Part shown: positions 16,198 to 25,003 of the stretch, one piece after another
Numbering within the stretch: the first letter of the stretch is position 1
Layout: the number at the start of each line of letters is the position of its first letter
DNA from: a virus
DNA: 48,907 nucleotides
Strand: one strand, 5' to 3'
IMG/VR virus record: IMGVR_UViG_3300014501_000007
Location: 1-48,907 of that record
Made by a program: the position numbers and the translations under genes
The notes under the pieces: model-generated
The model's database searches: none
The model's input: only the letters and a program-made list of their open reading frames with translations
Told to the model about the DNA's origin: nothing

Positions 16198-17083
16198 CTT
16201 AAGTACGGTTCCTGATTTGACGAATAATAATACTTTTCTGAATCAAGGAAAGCCAGTAGTGGGAAATACAGGGGTAGCTAATCCTAATAATAGTGCCGGT
16301 GGACCGATGCCTCTTCCTATAGTTGGGGCACCTTCAGGAACATTAGGATTGGGGAATGGAGGTTTAGTATCAGGGCAGCCTCCTCTTGGTGTGGCGCCAG
16401 TGTATACTCCGGGAAATGGTTCAGGGATTACTGCTAATTCAACTACTCCTGGAACCCTCTCTACGACTGGCGTAGCTTCTTCAGCAGTTCCTACTGCTAC
16501 TACAACTGGAGTAGGAACTGGTGCGACTGCTGGAACTATCGTCCCTAATTTAGATAATGGTTTAAATAGTACTTACGGTTCTGGTTTAGGTTCTCTTATC
16601 TCTTCGGAGATTGGTAATCTAGGTTCTAACGATAGTTCCTATATGCAGGCTTATGATAAAGCTATGGGGAACTCGAATGCAGAACAGATGGCTACACTGC
16701 AAACTACTCTAGGAAATGAGGGAGTCTCTGGTAACTCTAGTACTGCGGCGATAGCTCAATCTGATCTCTTGTCTCAAGAGACTTCTCAAGAAGGACTTCA
16801 AGAGCAGCAGTTGCAGGAGAATGATCTATCTCAGCTTCTTGGGTTGACAGAATCTGTAGAAGGTTCTGTTTCACAAGAGTATGCGGCTTCTAGTCCTCTT
16901 GCTATCTTTGGAGACATCGCATCTGGAGTTGGAGACTTAGCTGGTGGAGTCTTAGGGTTTGGTGGAATTAGCGGACTAACTTCTGGTGGTAAAAGTGGTG
17001 GTGGCGGTGGCTTTATGGTCCCCGGTCCTACTGGATTACAAACACAAGATCCCTCTTTTAATCTTGGAGGCATCGAAGCATAA
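16190..17083 (+). CDS. low-complexity virion protein, ejection-protein candidate
   Basis: 297 residues. The first 130 are Gly, Thr, Pro and Ala low-complexity. Residues 150-225 form Gln/Ser/Glu helices (SQEGLQEQQLQENDLSQLL). A Gly-rich hydrophobic stretch (about 232-265, GDIASGVGDLAGGVLGFGG) could insert in a membrane. Small proteins of this composition in podovirus genomes are often internal virion proteins ejected with the DNA. The start overlaps the adaptor gene by 8 nt and the stop forms TAATG with the next start. Confidence 0.55.
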   Translation: MSSLSTVPDLTNNNTFLNQGKPVVGNTGVANPNNSAGGPMPLPIVGAPSGTLGLGNGGLVSGQPPLGVAPVYTPGNGSGITANSTTPGTLSTTGVASSAVPTATTTGVGTGATAGTIVPNLDNGLNSTYGSGLGSLISSEIGNLGSNDSSYMQAYDKAMGNSNAEQMATLQTTLGNEGVSGNSSTAAIAQSDLLSQETSQEGLQEQQLQENDLSQLLGLTESVEGSVSQEYAASSPLAIFGDIASGVGDLAGGVLGFGGISGLTSGGKSGGGGGFMVPGPTGLQTQDPSFNLGGIEA

Positions 17084-18537
17084 TGAATGAACTTAGTATG
17101 GTTCCAGGTACGATGATTCCACAGCCTCAGCAGCCTCAGCAGCAACAAGGGATGACTGCGGAACAGCTTCTTGCTCAACTTCAACAACAGAAGCAACAGG
17201 CTGATGCGGCAGTTACAGCAGCTACGCAGAAGGCTATGGTCCCAACTTCTTCTATGGCTGGCGGAACTAGTCCTGGCTTGACAATGAATCCAGTACAGCC
17301 TTATCAACAGCAGCCGTATAATAATAGACAGCCGCGGAGTCAGAAACAAGGGCAGGGACAAGGTATTCAGAACATCTTAACGGCGGCTGCGAATGTCGTA
17401 GGTAAGTATGGACAGAAAAGACAGCAAGAACAGCAAAGAGCACTTTCTGTAGATTTGGAGCGAGTATTTCAATCTGTAGATGGAATCCAACAGGCGCAGG
17501 ATGCACTAAAACTTGATCCGAATAATAAAGATGCACAAGCGGCTGTAAAGAAGGATCAAGGTATTATAGATGCTCTCCTGTCTGACCCAAAGAAGCAGAA
17601 GCAGATTGCTAAGGCTCTAGATATTAGTTTCACTGATCCTTCTTCTAATGCAGGACCAGAACATGATGCTTTAAAGCAGGCTGCAAAGAGCTATAGTCAA
17701 CAGTTAATGGATAAGATTCCGCAGGGGATGAAGCCAAATCCAGCGGCGATTCAACAGCTTCAATTAGCTCAAGCACAGCAAAAATCTGCAAATGATGCAA
17801 TCGAGAAGATTGCTCCTACTGTAATTCGAGAAGGTGCTGCGAATGATAGAGAGCAATTTAAACAGCAGAATGAGAACCAGAGAACTATAGCAAGACTAAA
17901 TTCAGATGCTCAGAAATCACAGAATGAAATAGCTGGCCGCTTTCAAACAGCTATGTCTGTATCCAAGACTAATCAAGATGCGGCGATGGCAAGGACTCAG
18001 TATAAGGCTCAGACTGATTATCAGCGTACGATGGATTCTCTTCAGATGCGAGAGCAGCTTATCAGCCAACGAGGATTGAGCGGCGACAAGCTAACAGCAG
18101 CAACTCAGAGGAACCTTCAGCTCGCTATGAAACTGAACTCCGATGCTTCTAGTAATATTAATCAACAGAAGCAACTCAGAGAGCAGCTTCAGAAGCAAGA
18201 AAAACTTAAAGGAGATGATCCTAGACTTCAACCATATAATCAAAGTATTAAGTTCTGGGAAGACCAATTAAAAACTTCTACTGCTAGTATTAATAAGTAC
18301 CAGAAAAAACTTAGCGATGCTGGTCCTCCTGAGGGAGCAGATTCTTCTGATTGGAAAAAGAATGCTAATGGAAGTTATACATATACGGGTGTAGTACCGC
18401 CCTTTAGAGGTGATAGTGGGCAGTCCTCTTCTCAATCCAATACTGGATCTAATTCCAAGGTTGTCGGGCAATCAGCAGACTCCGACGAGGACGACTCCGA
18501 TATCTACGGCGTCTCCAACGACAACACAGAGCAGTAG
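17083..18537 (+). CDS. glutamine-rich coiled-coil virion protein, ejection candidate
   Basis: 484 residues, starting within the TAATG overlap. Residues 10-60 are almost all Gln, Pro and Ala. Residues 100-410 are long Gln/Lys/Ala coiled coils. The last 45 residues are acidic Ser/Asp-rich (SADSDEDDSDIYG). The second of four consecutive helical low-complexity proteins, it fits the class of internal core or ejection proteins. The final 120 bases are shared out of frame with the next gene. Confidence 0.6.
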   Translation: MNELSMVPGTMIPQPQQPQQQQGMTAEQLLAQLQQQKQQADAAVTAATQKAMVPTSSMAGGTSPGLTMNPVQPYQQQPYNNRQPRSQKQGQGQGIQNILTAAANVVGKYGQKRQQEQQRALSVDLERVFQSVDGIQQAQDALKLDPNNKDAQAAVKKDQGIIDALLSDPKKQKQIAKALDISFTDPSSNAGPEHDALKQAAKSYSQQLMDKIPQGMKPNPAAIQQLQLAQAQQKSANDAIEKIAPTVIREGAANDREQFKQQNENQRTIARLNSDAQKSQNEIAGRFQTAMSVSKTNQDAAMARTQYKAQTDYQRTMDSLQMREQLISQRGLSGDKLTAATQRNLQLAMKLNSDASSNINQQKQLREQLQKQEKLKGDDPRLQPYNQSIKFWEDQLKTSTASINKYQKKLSDAGPPEGADSSDWKKNANGSYTYTGVVPPFRGDSGQSSSQSNTGSNSKVVGQSADSDEDDSDIYGVSNDNTEQ

Positions 18538-20698
18538 TTCTGGAATTTTAGATTCTTTAAAAGATGCTGGATCGACTCTTCTTAGACTTCAAAAGGAAGA
18601 GATGCCGGAGTCTTATCTAAAGCATGAATCCTCTGAAGAAAAGAGCACAAGATTAAATGCAACCTATCACATGGACGAGAGAGAGGCTCGATGGAAAAAG
18701 GTTTCAGATCATCGAGTTATTGATCCTAATACTTTTACTGATCCTACTGATCGGATGGCTGCTATCTATGCCAGAGCAGATAGAATTCTTGGTGACAAGA
18801 GGTTTCAATCACTTCCAGAAGAGCATAGGGCTGCTGTTTTAGGGAACTATTATGACAAGTATGTGGCTCCTGGGTATAGAGCTTTGGGATATGATGTGCC
18901 GGATAAAGACCTCTATATCAGAGGGATTCAAGAGAATAAAGGGAAGATAAACTCTAAAGACTTTTATACTGCACCCTCGAATCTATCTAGGTTCTTAAAT
19001 TCAATGAGTTCTGAGACTGCTTCTATAACTAGAGGACTTACTTATGCAGGTATTAATGTTGGTTCTAAAGTGCAGCAATTACAACTTCTAGGTCTGGATA
19101 AGTTCTTCCCTCATGGTCAAGAATATAGAGATCAAGTACAAAAACAGACCGATGTTGCAAAACACATAGTAGATAAAGTAGATAACGCTATCTATGATAG
19201 CCCTCGATTCTGGCTCGCTGCGCATCCATCTAGAAGTTGGACAGATAAGATGGACACTTTTGTAGGGGAGAATCTAGTTCAGCTTCCACTCTATGAAGCT
19301 ATTGGAACTGCTCGCGTGGCTCTTGTGCCGGGTGAGACTTTAACAGCTAAACTAGGCACTTCTAAGATTGGGCAATTTGTTGGTCGCCGTTTAATGGAGG
19401 CTTCTGATGGATATGTTGGTGCGCTCTTACAGGACAAAGGAAAAGCTGATAGACTTGGGGACGCTGTTAGTTTTGCTGCTTTTGGTGCTGCCCTTGAGAG
19501 TGCTGCTATTCCTTCACGATTTCTTATCAAACAATTCACGTCTAGAAATGTTGGAGTTGGAGGAACTCTCTTTCAAGAGGCTATCTCAGATGAAGCGGAG
19601 CATGAATTAACGCATGAGATACATGAGCCTCAGTTTGCGGCGGCTGATCCGATTAAGAATAAAGTTGTAACTGCTGAAAAAGTAACTCTCTCTCAGATAG
19701 GCAAAGAGAAATACGGCAAAGCCTGGAATCAGCTTTCTCAATCTCAGCGAACTGCAATAAGGACTGCTCGTGATAAGATCACATCAGAGGCTGCTTCAGA
19801 GGCGGCGGTTCATAATTCAGATATTGCTAAGATGGAAGTTACGCAGCGAGTATCTGAAGATGCAAAATCTAATCCAAAGCTCGCGCAGAGAATTGCAGAA
19901 GCAGAGAAGGCGAGTGGATTCAAGGTTTCAGATGCACTCTTTAATGCAGAACAAGAGGCGATAAAGCAGCAGAGTGGGATTAAACAAAGTCAAGGTATTC
20001 CCAAGAAACTAGCATCTAGTCGTAAAGAAGCTCTCGATGGATTCTTTGAAGGACAGAAAGTAAATGCCGAAGGAGAAGCCAGACGCTTTGCACAATTTAA
20101 GACTGAATCTCTAAATTATTTTATTAATCGAGCTAAAGCTTCTGGTCCAAATCTCTCGACTGAAATTAAAGACATGGACTCAGAAGAGTTCACTGAGTCT
20201 ATTCAAGAACAGCTTGGTAATTTCGTCAAGTTCGAGAATTCAGAACATGCTCTTCTGTGGGCTAATCAATTCCGTTCTGATCTACCAACTGCATTCAGCC
20301 GCCGTCTTACGGAAGAACTGCATGAACTTAATCCAAATGAAACCGTTAAAGACTGGAATGAGCAGTCTAAAAACCTTTCTACGCATATGGGTGAACTTGC
20401 TTATGTTGGTAGGCTTTTTAGCCAAGGTAATGTTTTTCGTTCTACTCGTGTGGATCAGTGGCTTGATAAGACCAAGTGGCAAGATGGACTACAGCAAGAA
20501 GTTGAGGGAAGAGAGCTTGCGGTACTCAAGAGAAAATTAGCAAGATATCCTAAAATAGTTAAAGCGGCAGAGAAACAACTTAAGACTCTACAGATGCTGC
20601 GAGCGAAGACTCAAACTGCCGGATATTACTCAGCGCAGACAGAAAAGATCAGGACAATGCTTGAAAAGAAAGGCAAAGAATGGGCGGCGCAGCCTTAA
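18416..20698 (+). CDS. large internal virion / ejection protein candidate, about 760 aa
   Basis: The frame is open from 18410. I prefer GTG 18416 because AGAGG lies five bases upstream. TTG 18461 and ATG 18602 remain possible, and the last would remove the overlap with the preceding gene. The protein is mostly helical, with a less charged segment near 290-365 (ALVPGETLTAKLGTSKIGQF) and charged coiled coils after residue 450. A HELTH string near residue 398 matches the HExxH zinc-protease signature but may be chance. Its length and position suit a DNA-ejection core protein. Confidence 0.6.
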   Translation: MGSPLLNPILDLIPRLSGNQQTPTRTTPISTASPTTTQSSSSGILDSLKDAGSTLLRLQKEEMPESYLKHESSEEKSTRLNATYHMDEREARWKKVSDHRVIDPNTFTDPTDRMAAIYARADRILGDKRFQSLPEEHRAAVLGNYYDKYVAPGYRALGYDVPDKDLYIRGIQENKGKINSKDFYTAPSNLSRFLNSMSSETASITRGLTYAGINVGSKVQQLQLLGLDKFFPHGQEYRDQVQKQTDVAKHIVDKVDNAIYDSPRFWLAAHPSRSWTDKMDTFVGENLVQLPLYEAIGTARVALVPGETLTAKLGTSKIGQFVGRRLMEASDGYVGALLQDKGKADRLGDAVSFAAFGAALESAAIPSRFLIKQFTSRNVGVGGTLFQEAISDEAEHELTHEIHEPQFAAADPIKNKVVTAEKVTLSQIGKEKYGKAWNQLSQSQRTAIRTARDKITSEAASEAAVHNSDIAKMEVTQRVSEDAKSNPKLAQRIAEAEKASGFKVSDALFNAEQEAIKQQSGIKQSQGIPKKLASSRKEALDGFFEGQKVNAEGEARRFAQFKTESLNYFINRAKASGPNLSTEIKDMDSEEFTESIQEQLGNFVKFENSEHALLWANQFRSDLPTAFSRRLTEELHELNPNETVKDWNEQSKNLSTHMGELAYVGRLFSQGNVFRSTRVDQWLDKTKWQDGLQQEVEGRELAVLKRKLARYPKIVKAAEKQLKTLQMLRAKTQTAGYYSAQTEKIRTMLEKKGKEWAAQP

Positions 20699-22410
20699 TT
20701 CCTTCTTCAGTTAAAGAAGAAGCATCAGAGCTAGGGCAGAAATTCTTCCGCTCTATGGAGACGGAGTTTGCTAAATCTCCTGCTGGACAAGGAATTTTTA
20801 AAGTTATTAAAGAAGACTATGAGCCCATTCTCTCTAAGACAAAGCAGGAGATGTTAAATCTAGCACAAAGAGGCGGGGGAACACATCCCGCCTCTGGCTT
20901 GACGGTCCAAGCTGGAGAATCAGCTAATAAGATTAATTCGATGGCTCAGAATTACTCTAGAACTACGTCAATGGGGAGGAATGATGCTCTAGCTGCTCAT
21001 GCTTATATCTGGGCACAGCATACTAATGGTCCAATACATGCTCAGAATCTAGCAGATCATATGGCCATGTATTTTCATGGTAATATGACTGATTATGCTG
21101 GAGCGAATGTTTCTAGGCTTAAGTATAATATAAGGATGAATAAAGATTATAAAGATTTCACTAAGGATTTGGATACTAGTGCAGTCTCTTCTAGTAGAGG
21201 AGAAATAGAAAAGAGACTTCAAAGCTATGCATCAACTATTTTAGCTCCTGCCATTGTAATTCCTCATCTAGAGACGCCATTAAATGTGATATTGAATACT
21301 CCTCTGACTGATACGATTAAAGGTCTTGCAGATATGATGCTGCGAGGGAAAAATGGAGTAAAACAGACTCTTTTACAGACTGGAGTATTTGCAGATAATT
21401 CTCTTCGTGCGTGGCAGGAGCTTCAACAATATAGAAGTGGCACAGTAGCTAAAGTAACTGGTTCTCCTCAGATTGGATATATTTTAGGAAAAGCGGTTCA
21501 TCAGCCGGGGTTTAATGCGTTAAGAGATTGGACTCTGGCATTTGCCGGTACGACTGGTTATCATACTGCTATGGATATGGCGGATGATTTTGCTAAGACA
21601 GGCTCTACAAGAGCAAAGATCCAACTGGAGAGAATGGGCATTGATCCCCTAGTTGTAGCTAGACAAGGAGGAAAACTTACTCAAGACCAAGTGGAGAAAG
21701 CTGTATATCACTTTGTGGATAATAAAGTCTTTCTCAATATGCGTATGAATCGCAGCTATATGGCGACTGCAAATGCGCCGATGCGTATTGGATTGATGTT
21801 TCATAATTATGTTGCCGCAGAGGGTAGATTTCTAAAGCGTGAATTTAGCGATATGCTTCGGTCTAAAGACCCAATGATGGCTGTACAATGGCTTGCTACG
21901 ATGGGAATCATATTTCCTACTGCTGGAGTCTTGACAGAATCTCTTGAAAATTATGCTAGAGGTCAAGATGATGATCTTCAGAAGCGCGTTGGAAATATGA
22001 TGTTTCAGAATGGAGCTTGGAATGGAATAGAATCATGGGCTGATGCATATGCTCATATGGCTGGTTTTGGAGTACTTACTTCTTACATTAGAGGAGCCTC
22101 TAGAAATGAACTCTCGAATGCTCTATGGGGTCCGATAGGGAATGTGGCACTTAGAGATATACAAGATGTAGGACAGCTTGCACTCAAAACTGGAGAAGGG
22201 AAATACTCTGACGTAGGAGACGCGGCTTCTAGTCCTGCGGCAAAGCAAATATATAGAGATGCGTTAGCACAATCTCTTCCAGATAATCTTGGCAAAATCA
22301 TCTCTCATAGATTTATTCCCACTAAGACAGAGGAAAAAGAAAGAGGAGGATCGAAACTTAGTTTTAGGAGAAAGAGCTCTTTTAAAGGTCTTAAACATCT
22401 ATCACAATAA
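20680..22410 (+). CDS. large internal virion / ejection protein candidate, 576 aa
   Basis: The ATG lies 19 nt inside the end of the preceding gene, behind AAAGG. Mixed helical protein with several weakly hydrophobic stretches (LQSYASTILAPAIVIPHLET; MAVQWLATMGIIFPTAGVLT near residue 407) that could span the host envelope after ejection. The pattern MRMNRSYMATANAPMRIGLM followed by FHNYVAAEGRFLKREFSDM resembles the C-terminal parts of large phage virion proteins. The C-terminus is strongly basic. No lytic domain is visible. Confidence 0.6.
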   Translation: MGGAALIPSSVKEEASELGQKFFRSMETEFAKSPAGQGIFKVIKEDYEPILSKTKQEMLNLAQRGGGTHPASGLTVQAGESANKINSMAQNYSRTTSMGRNDALAAHAYIWAQHTNGPIHAQNLADHMAMYFHGNMTDYAGANVSRLKYNIRMNKDYKDFTKDLDTSAVSSSRGEIEKRLQSYASTILAPAIVIPHLETPLNVILNTPLTDTIKGLADMMLRGKNGVKQTLLQTGVFADNSLRAWQELQQYRSGTVAKVTGSPQIGYILGKAVHQPGFNALRDWTLAFAGTTGYHTAMDMADDFAKTGSTRAKIQLERMGIDPLVVARQGGKLTQDQVEKAVYHFVDNKVFLNMRMNRSYMATANAPMRIGLMFHNYVAAEGRFLKREFSDMLRSKDPMMAVQWLATMGIIFPTAGVLTESLENYARGQDDDLQKRVGNMMFQNGAWNGIESWADAYAHMAGFGVLTSYIRGASRNELSNALWGPIGNVALRDIQDVGQLALKTGEGKYSDVGDAASSPAAKQIYRDALAQSLPDNLGKIISHRFIPTKTEEKERGGSKLSFRRKSSFKGLKHLSQ

Positions 22411-22419
22411 GGAGAAAAT

Positions 22420-22569
22420 ATGAGTGGTCAAAGTTCTCAGCTCTCTAGAAAAGAAAGTATGATGCTGCAAAAGAAAGTAGACGTAGGAACCAAGAAAACA
22501 GGTGGTTCTACTGGAGGTGGTGATCCAGCGTGTGAGGGTAAGAATGGTGGAAAGAAAGGTGGAATGTAA
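22420..22569 (+). CDS. small basic Gly/Lys-rich protein, 49 aa
   Basis: An exact GGAG ribosome site precedes the ATG, ten bases after the previous stop. The product starts MSGQSSQLSRKESMMLQKKV and ends in a Gly/Lys tail (GKNGGKKGGM). Its TAA touches the GTG of the next gene, and its tail codons provide that gene's ribosome site (AAAGGTGGA). Unknown function, possibly a small DNA-binding or virion protein. Confidence 0.55.
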   Translation: MSGQSSQLSRKESMMLQKKVDVGTKKTGGSTGGGDPACEGKNGGKKGGM

Positions 22570-22938
22570 GTGAAGAAATCTCTCTTAGTTCTATTCTGTT
22601 TTCTAGCCGCGTCTTTGCCAGTTCTAGCCGCGACTCCACCCTCTGTCACACTAACATGGACTGCTTCAACTACTGCAAGTACTACAACTAATGTCTACAG
22701 ACTTACTGGAACTTGTCCTGCGTCTGTGACAACTACTACGGGCTTCACCGAACTGGCCTCAAGCCAGCCTGCTGCGGGGCCTTATACAGACACCAACGTG
22801 ACTCTAGGTACTACCTATTGCTACGTCGTGACGGCAGTTGCAGGAGGCTTGGAAAGCGTTCCATCAAATACCTTTCAAGCTGTATTTCCTGGAGCACCGG
22901 CGGCACCAAAGGGACTCACTGGGACAGTCACACCGTAA
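22570..22938 (+). CDS. secreted fibronectin type III-like protein
   Basis: 122 residues with a GTG start. Residues 1-21 form a classical Sec signal peptide (MKKSLLVLFCFLAASLPVLA, cut near AA-TPP). The rest fits one fibronectin type III-like domain: SVTLTWTAS at the start, YTDTNVTLGTTYCYVVTAV in the middle, and the closing strands. Two cysteines could pair in the periplasm. A phage protein of this type could bind the cell surface after export or be a transferred host module. It is the first of three signal-peptide proteins in this segment. Confidence 0.65.
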   Translation: MKKSLLVLFCFLAASLPVLAATPPSVTLTWTASTTASTTTNVYRLTGTCPASVTTTTGFTELASSQPAAGPYTDTNVTLGTTYCYVVTAVAGGLESVPSNTFQAVFPGAPAAPKGLTGTVTP

Positions 22939-22965
22939 CGAAGACGATAACTAAAGGAGGAGTCA

Positions 22966-23244
22966 ATGATTAAACCTACAATTGGTCGTGTAGTTTGGTT
23001 TCATCCAGCAGGTTCTACTGAACAAGAACAACCTTTTACAGCACTAATTTGTCATGTATGGTCAGATACATGCGTAAATCTTGCAATTTTTGATTATAAT
23101 GGAATACCGTCTAATCAGACTAGTGTATTTCTCTATCAAGGAGAAGGAGAAAAACCTTCTTCACAATATGCTGAATGGATGCCGTATCAGCAGGGTCAAG
23201 CAGCTAAGACTGAACAACTAGAAAAACAACTACAACAGAAATAA
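22966..23244 (+). CDS. small conserved-type phage protein, 92 aa
   Basis: AAAGGAGG precedes the ATG, the best ribosome site in the area. The sequence begins IGRVVWFHPAGSTEQEQPFT, continues with LICHVWSDTCVNLAIFDYNG, and ends in YAEWMPYQQGQA plus a Gln-rich helix. I recall this pattern as a frequent small domain in phage genomes without known function. It is beta-rich and probably compact. Located between the secreted FN3 protein and the ATP-grasp gene. Confidence 0.65.
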   Translation: MIKPTIGRVVWFHPAGSTEQEQPFTALICHVWSDTCVNLAIFDYNGIPSNQTSVFLYQGEGEKPSSQYAEWMPYQQGQAAKTEQLEKQLQQK

Positions 23245-23256
23245 GGACAAGGCCAG

Positions 23257-24558
23257 ATGAAGATTGCTCTTAATTCATATACGGGATATGGCAGATGGTT
23301 TGAATTCCTCTTGCGGAATGAAGACCATGATGTTACTTATTTTCTGTCAGAACCCAAATTTGAAAATGTTCTATCTGGCCTTCTTCCTCCTCCGCAGATG
23401 GTTAAATTAGATCATAGAATGCATGATGAGAATTATCATGGATCGTTGCCAGATTATAGTAAGTTTGATCTCTCTATATTTGATCTAACAGATAAACCTA
23501 GATGGAGTGATCATTCCGCTCTATTAACCCCTACAATTGGAGATGGCTCTTTTCATTGTATCTTGGAGAATGAACGCTCTAAAGGTATAGAGCTAATGAA
23601 AGAAGTTGGTATCTCGATTCCTCCTACTGAGGAGTTTGAGGATGTCAAAGAGGCGAAAAAATTCATCAAGAAAACTGGAAAAAGATATGTTTTCAAAGCA
23701 GACGGCGGCCAAGATATAGATGCCGCATCTTCTTATGTTAGTAAAGATTCTGAGGATATGCTTGATTATCTTGATAAAGTCTCAGAGCTAGTCCATGATC
23801 ATAAATTCATTCTTCAAGAATTTGTAAAAGGCATTGAAGTTTCAGTAGAAGGTTGGTTTAATGGAACTGATTTCTATTGCTTAAATGCCACTCTAGAAGA
23901 AAAAAAGTTTATGAATGACGGTAAAGGTCCGAATACAGGATGCTCTGGAAATTTAGTCTTTACCTTAGGTCCAGATGCTAAGATCTACAAAGAGGGTCTG
24001 TGGAAAATGCGTGAGTTCCTTCAGGGAACTACTTTTAAAGGAATGCTTGATTTAAATACAATCGTAACTCCAGAAGGAGCTTATGGACTCGAATGGACAC
24101 CGAGATTCGGCTACGATGCATCCGCAACTTTGTATGCAATGTATAGCGGAGGACTTGGAAATTTACTACATGCTTCTGCCACGGGCGGAGTTCCTGAAAA
24201 TAGTTGGAAAGCTGAATTTGGAGCAGCTGTTAGAATTACAGTCCCTCCATATCCCACAGAGATTCGATTGAAGAAAGAAGCAGGAATTCCTGTAAAGGGT
24301 ATAGATCCAGATAATAAAGAAGATATATTAAGGACTTATTTATATGATGTCGCCTTGGATAAAGATAAGCTTGTTACTGCTGGCATATCTGGTTTTGTCG
24401 CTGTTCCTATAGAGATCGGGAATTCTATTCCAGAAGCTTTTGGAAAGTTAGAAGATAGGCTGAAGAAGATACAGATTCCAGATATGCAGTATAGGACAGA
24501 TATAGGAAAAAAGACTTCTGAAAGATATTATGAACTACTTAAACAAGGGTGGATATAA
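23257..24558 (+). CDS. PurD-like ATP-grasp ligase
   Basis: 433 residues. ATP-grasp core motifs run in order: KRYVFKADGGQDIDAAS (near 141-157), FILQEFVKGIEVSVEGWFNG (near 183-202), GPNTGCSGNLVFTL (near 223-236) and GMLDLNTIVTPEGAYGLEW (near 264-282) followed by TPRFGYDA. The order and spacing resemble phosphoribosylamine-glycine ligase (PurD), but the usual GPNTGGMG and RFGDPE are altered, so the substrate is probably different. The enzyme would join a carboxylate to an amine using ATP. It is not near nucleotide genes but is coupled by TAATG to the DUF2778 gene. Confidence 0.75.
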   Translation: MKIALNSYTGYGRWFEFLLRNEDHDVTYFLSEPKFENVLSGLLPPPQMVKLDHRMHDENYHGSLPDYSKFDLSIFDLTDKPRWSDHSALLTPTIGDGSFHCILENERSKGIELMKEVGISIPPTEEFEDVKEAKKFIKKTGKRYVFKADGGQDIDAASSYVSKDSEDMLDYLDKVSELVHDHKFILQEFVKGIEVSVEGWFNGTDFYCLNATLEEKKFMNDGKGPNTGCSGNLVFTLGPDAKIYKEGLWKMREFLQGTTFKGMLDLNTIVTPEGAYGLEWTPRFGYDASATLYAMYSGGLGNLLHASATGGVPENSWKAEFGAAVRITVPPYPTEIRLKKEAGIPVKGIDPDNKEDILRTYLYDVALDKDKLVTAGISGFVAVPIEIGNSIPEAFGKLEDRLKKIQIPDMQYRTDIGKKTSERYYELLKQGWI

Positions 24559-24917
24559 TGTGGTCATATAATGTTCAGTATGGCACTGTGACACATGATG
24601 AGAATTTTGAAGGTGTAGGATATAGCGGTAACGGTGATGGGTTAAATAATCCTGCGATGGAAGACAAGATGGACATAGGACCGATCCCTCGTGGCCTCTA
24701 TAGGATAGAGGGCTTCTTTGATGATCTAGAGAAAGGTCCAGTTGTAACACATCTTGATCCTGACCCTTCTAATGAGATGTACGGACGATCTGGTTTTATG
24801 ATCCACGGTGATAATCAATCTATGAATCACTCTGCGAGTGATGGATGTATCATCTTAGATAGGGATATAAGAGAAGCAATCAGAGATTCTGAGGATATGG
24901 AGCTTACAGTTATATGA
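24558..24917 (+). CDS. DUF2778 / Tlde1-like L,D-transpeptidase-fold protein, lysin candidate
   Basis: 119 residues. GYSGNGDGLNNP and GPIPRGLYRIEG, then SGFMIHGDN (His83) and SASDGCIIL (Cys97), are the signature of DUF2778, the family of the type VI effector Tlde1, which cuts or exchanges residues on peptidoglycan stem peptides. I chose the ATG of the TAATG overlap, with GGGTGG upstream. A GTG at 24549 would add three residues. There is no signal peptide, so a holin would be needed if it is the endolysin. I find no other wall-degrading enzyme in the genome. Confidence 0.85.
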   Translation: MWSYNVQYGTVTHDENFEGVGYSGNGDGLNNPAMEDKMDIGPIPRGLYRIEGFFDDLEKGPVVTHLDPDPSNEMYGRSGFMIHGDNQSMNHSASDGCIILDRDIREAIRDSEDMELTVI

Positions 24918-25003
24918 GACTCGCACATGGCTGCGTGGTGGATTTGCTTGAAGTTTTAGTCTGTGAAGATCATCAAGATAACGCTTATTGGTGGTGGGCA
25001 TGA
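24914..25003 (+). CDS. microgene, 29 aa, ATGA-coupled on both sides
   Basis: The ATG overlaps the DUF2778 stop (ATGA) and its TGA overlaps the next ATG (ATGA). The product, starting MRLAHGCVVDLLEVLVCEDH and ending AYWWWA, has two cysteines, one hydrophobic patch and a Trp-rich end. No family is recognised. Fitting both overlaps exactly is good evidence that it is translated. A membrane-associated lysis accessory is possible but unproven. Confidence 0.6.
   Translation: MRLAHGCVVDLLEVLVCEDHQDNAYWWWA

Noticed and set aside
20680-22410. N4-type virion RNA polymerase or large lytic virion protein
   Set aside because: None of the four large virion proteins is long enough or shows polymerase motifs, and no lysozyme motif was seen. 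Host RNA polymerase promoters are present instead.
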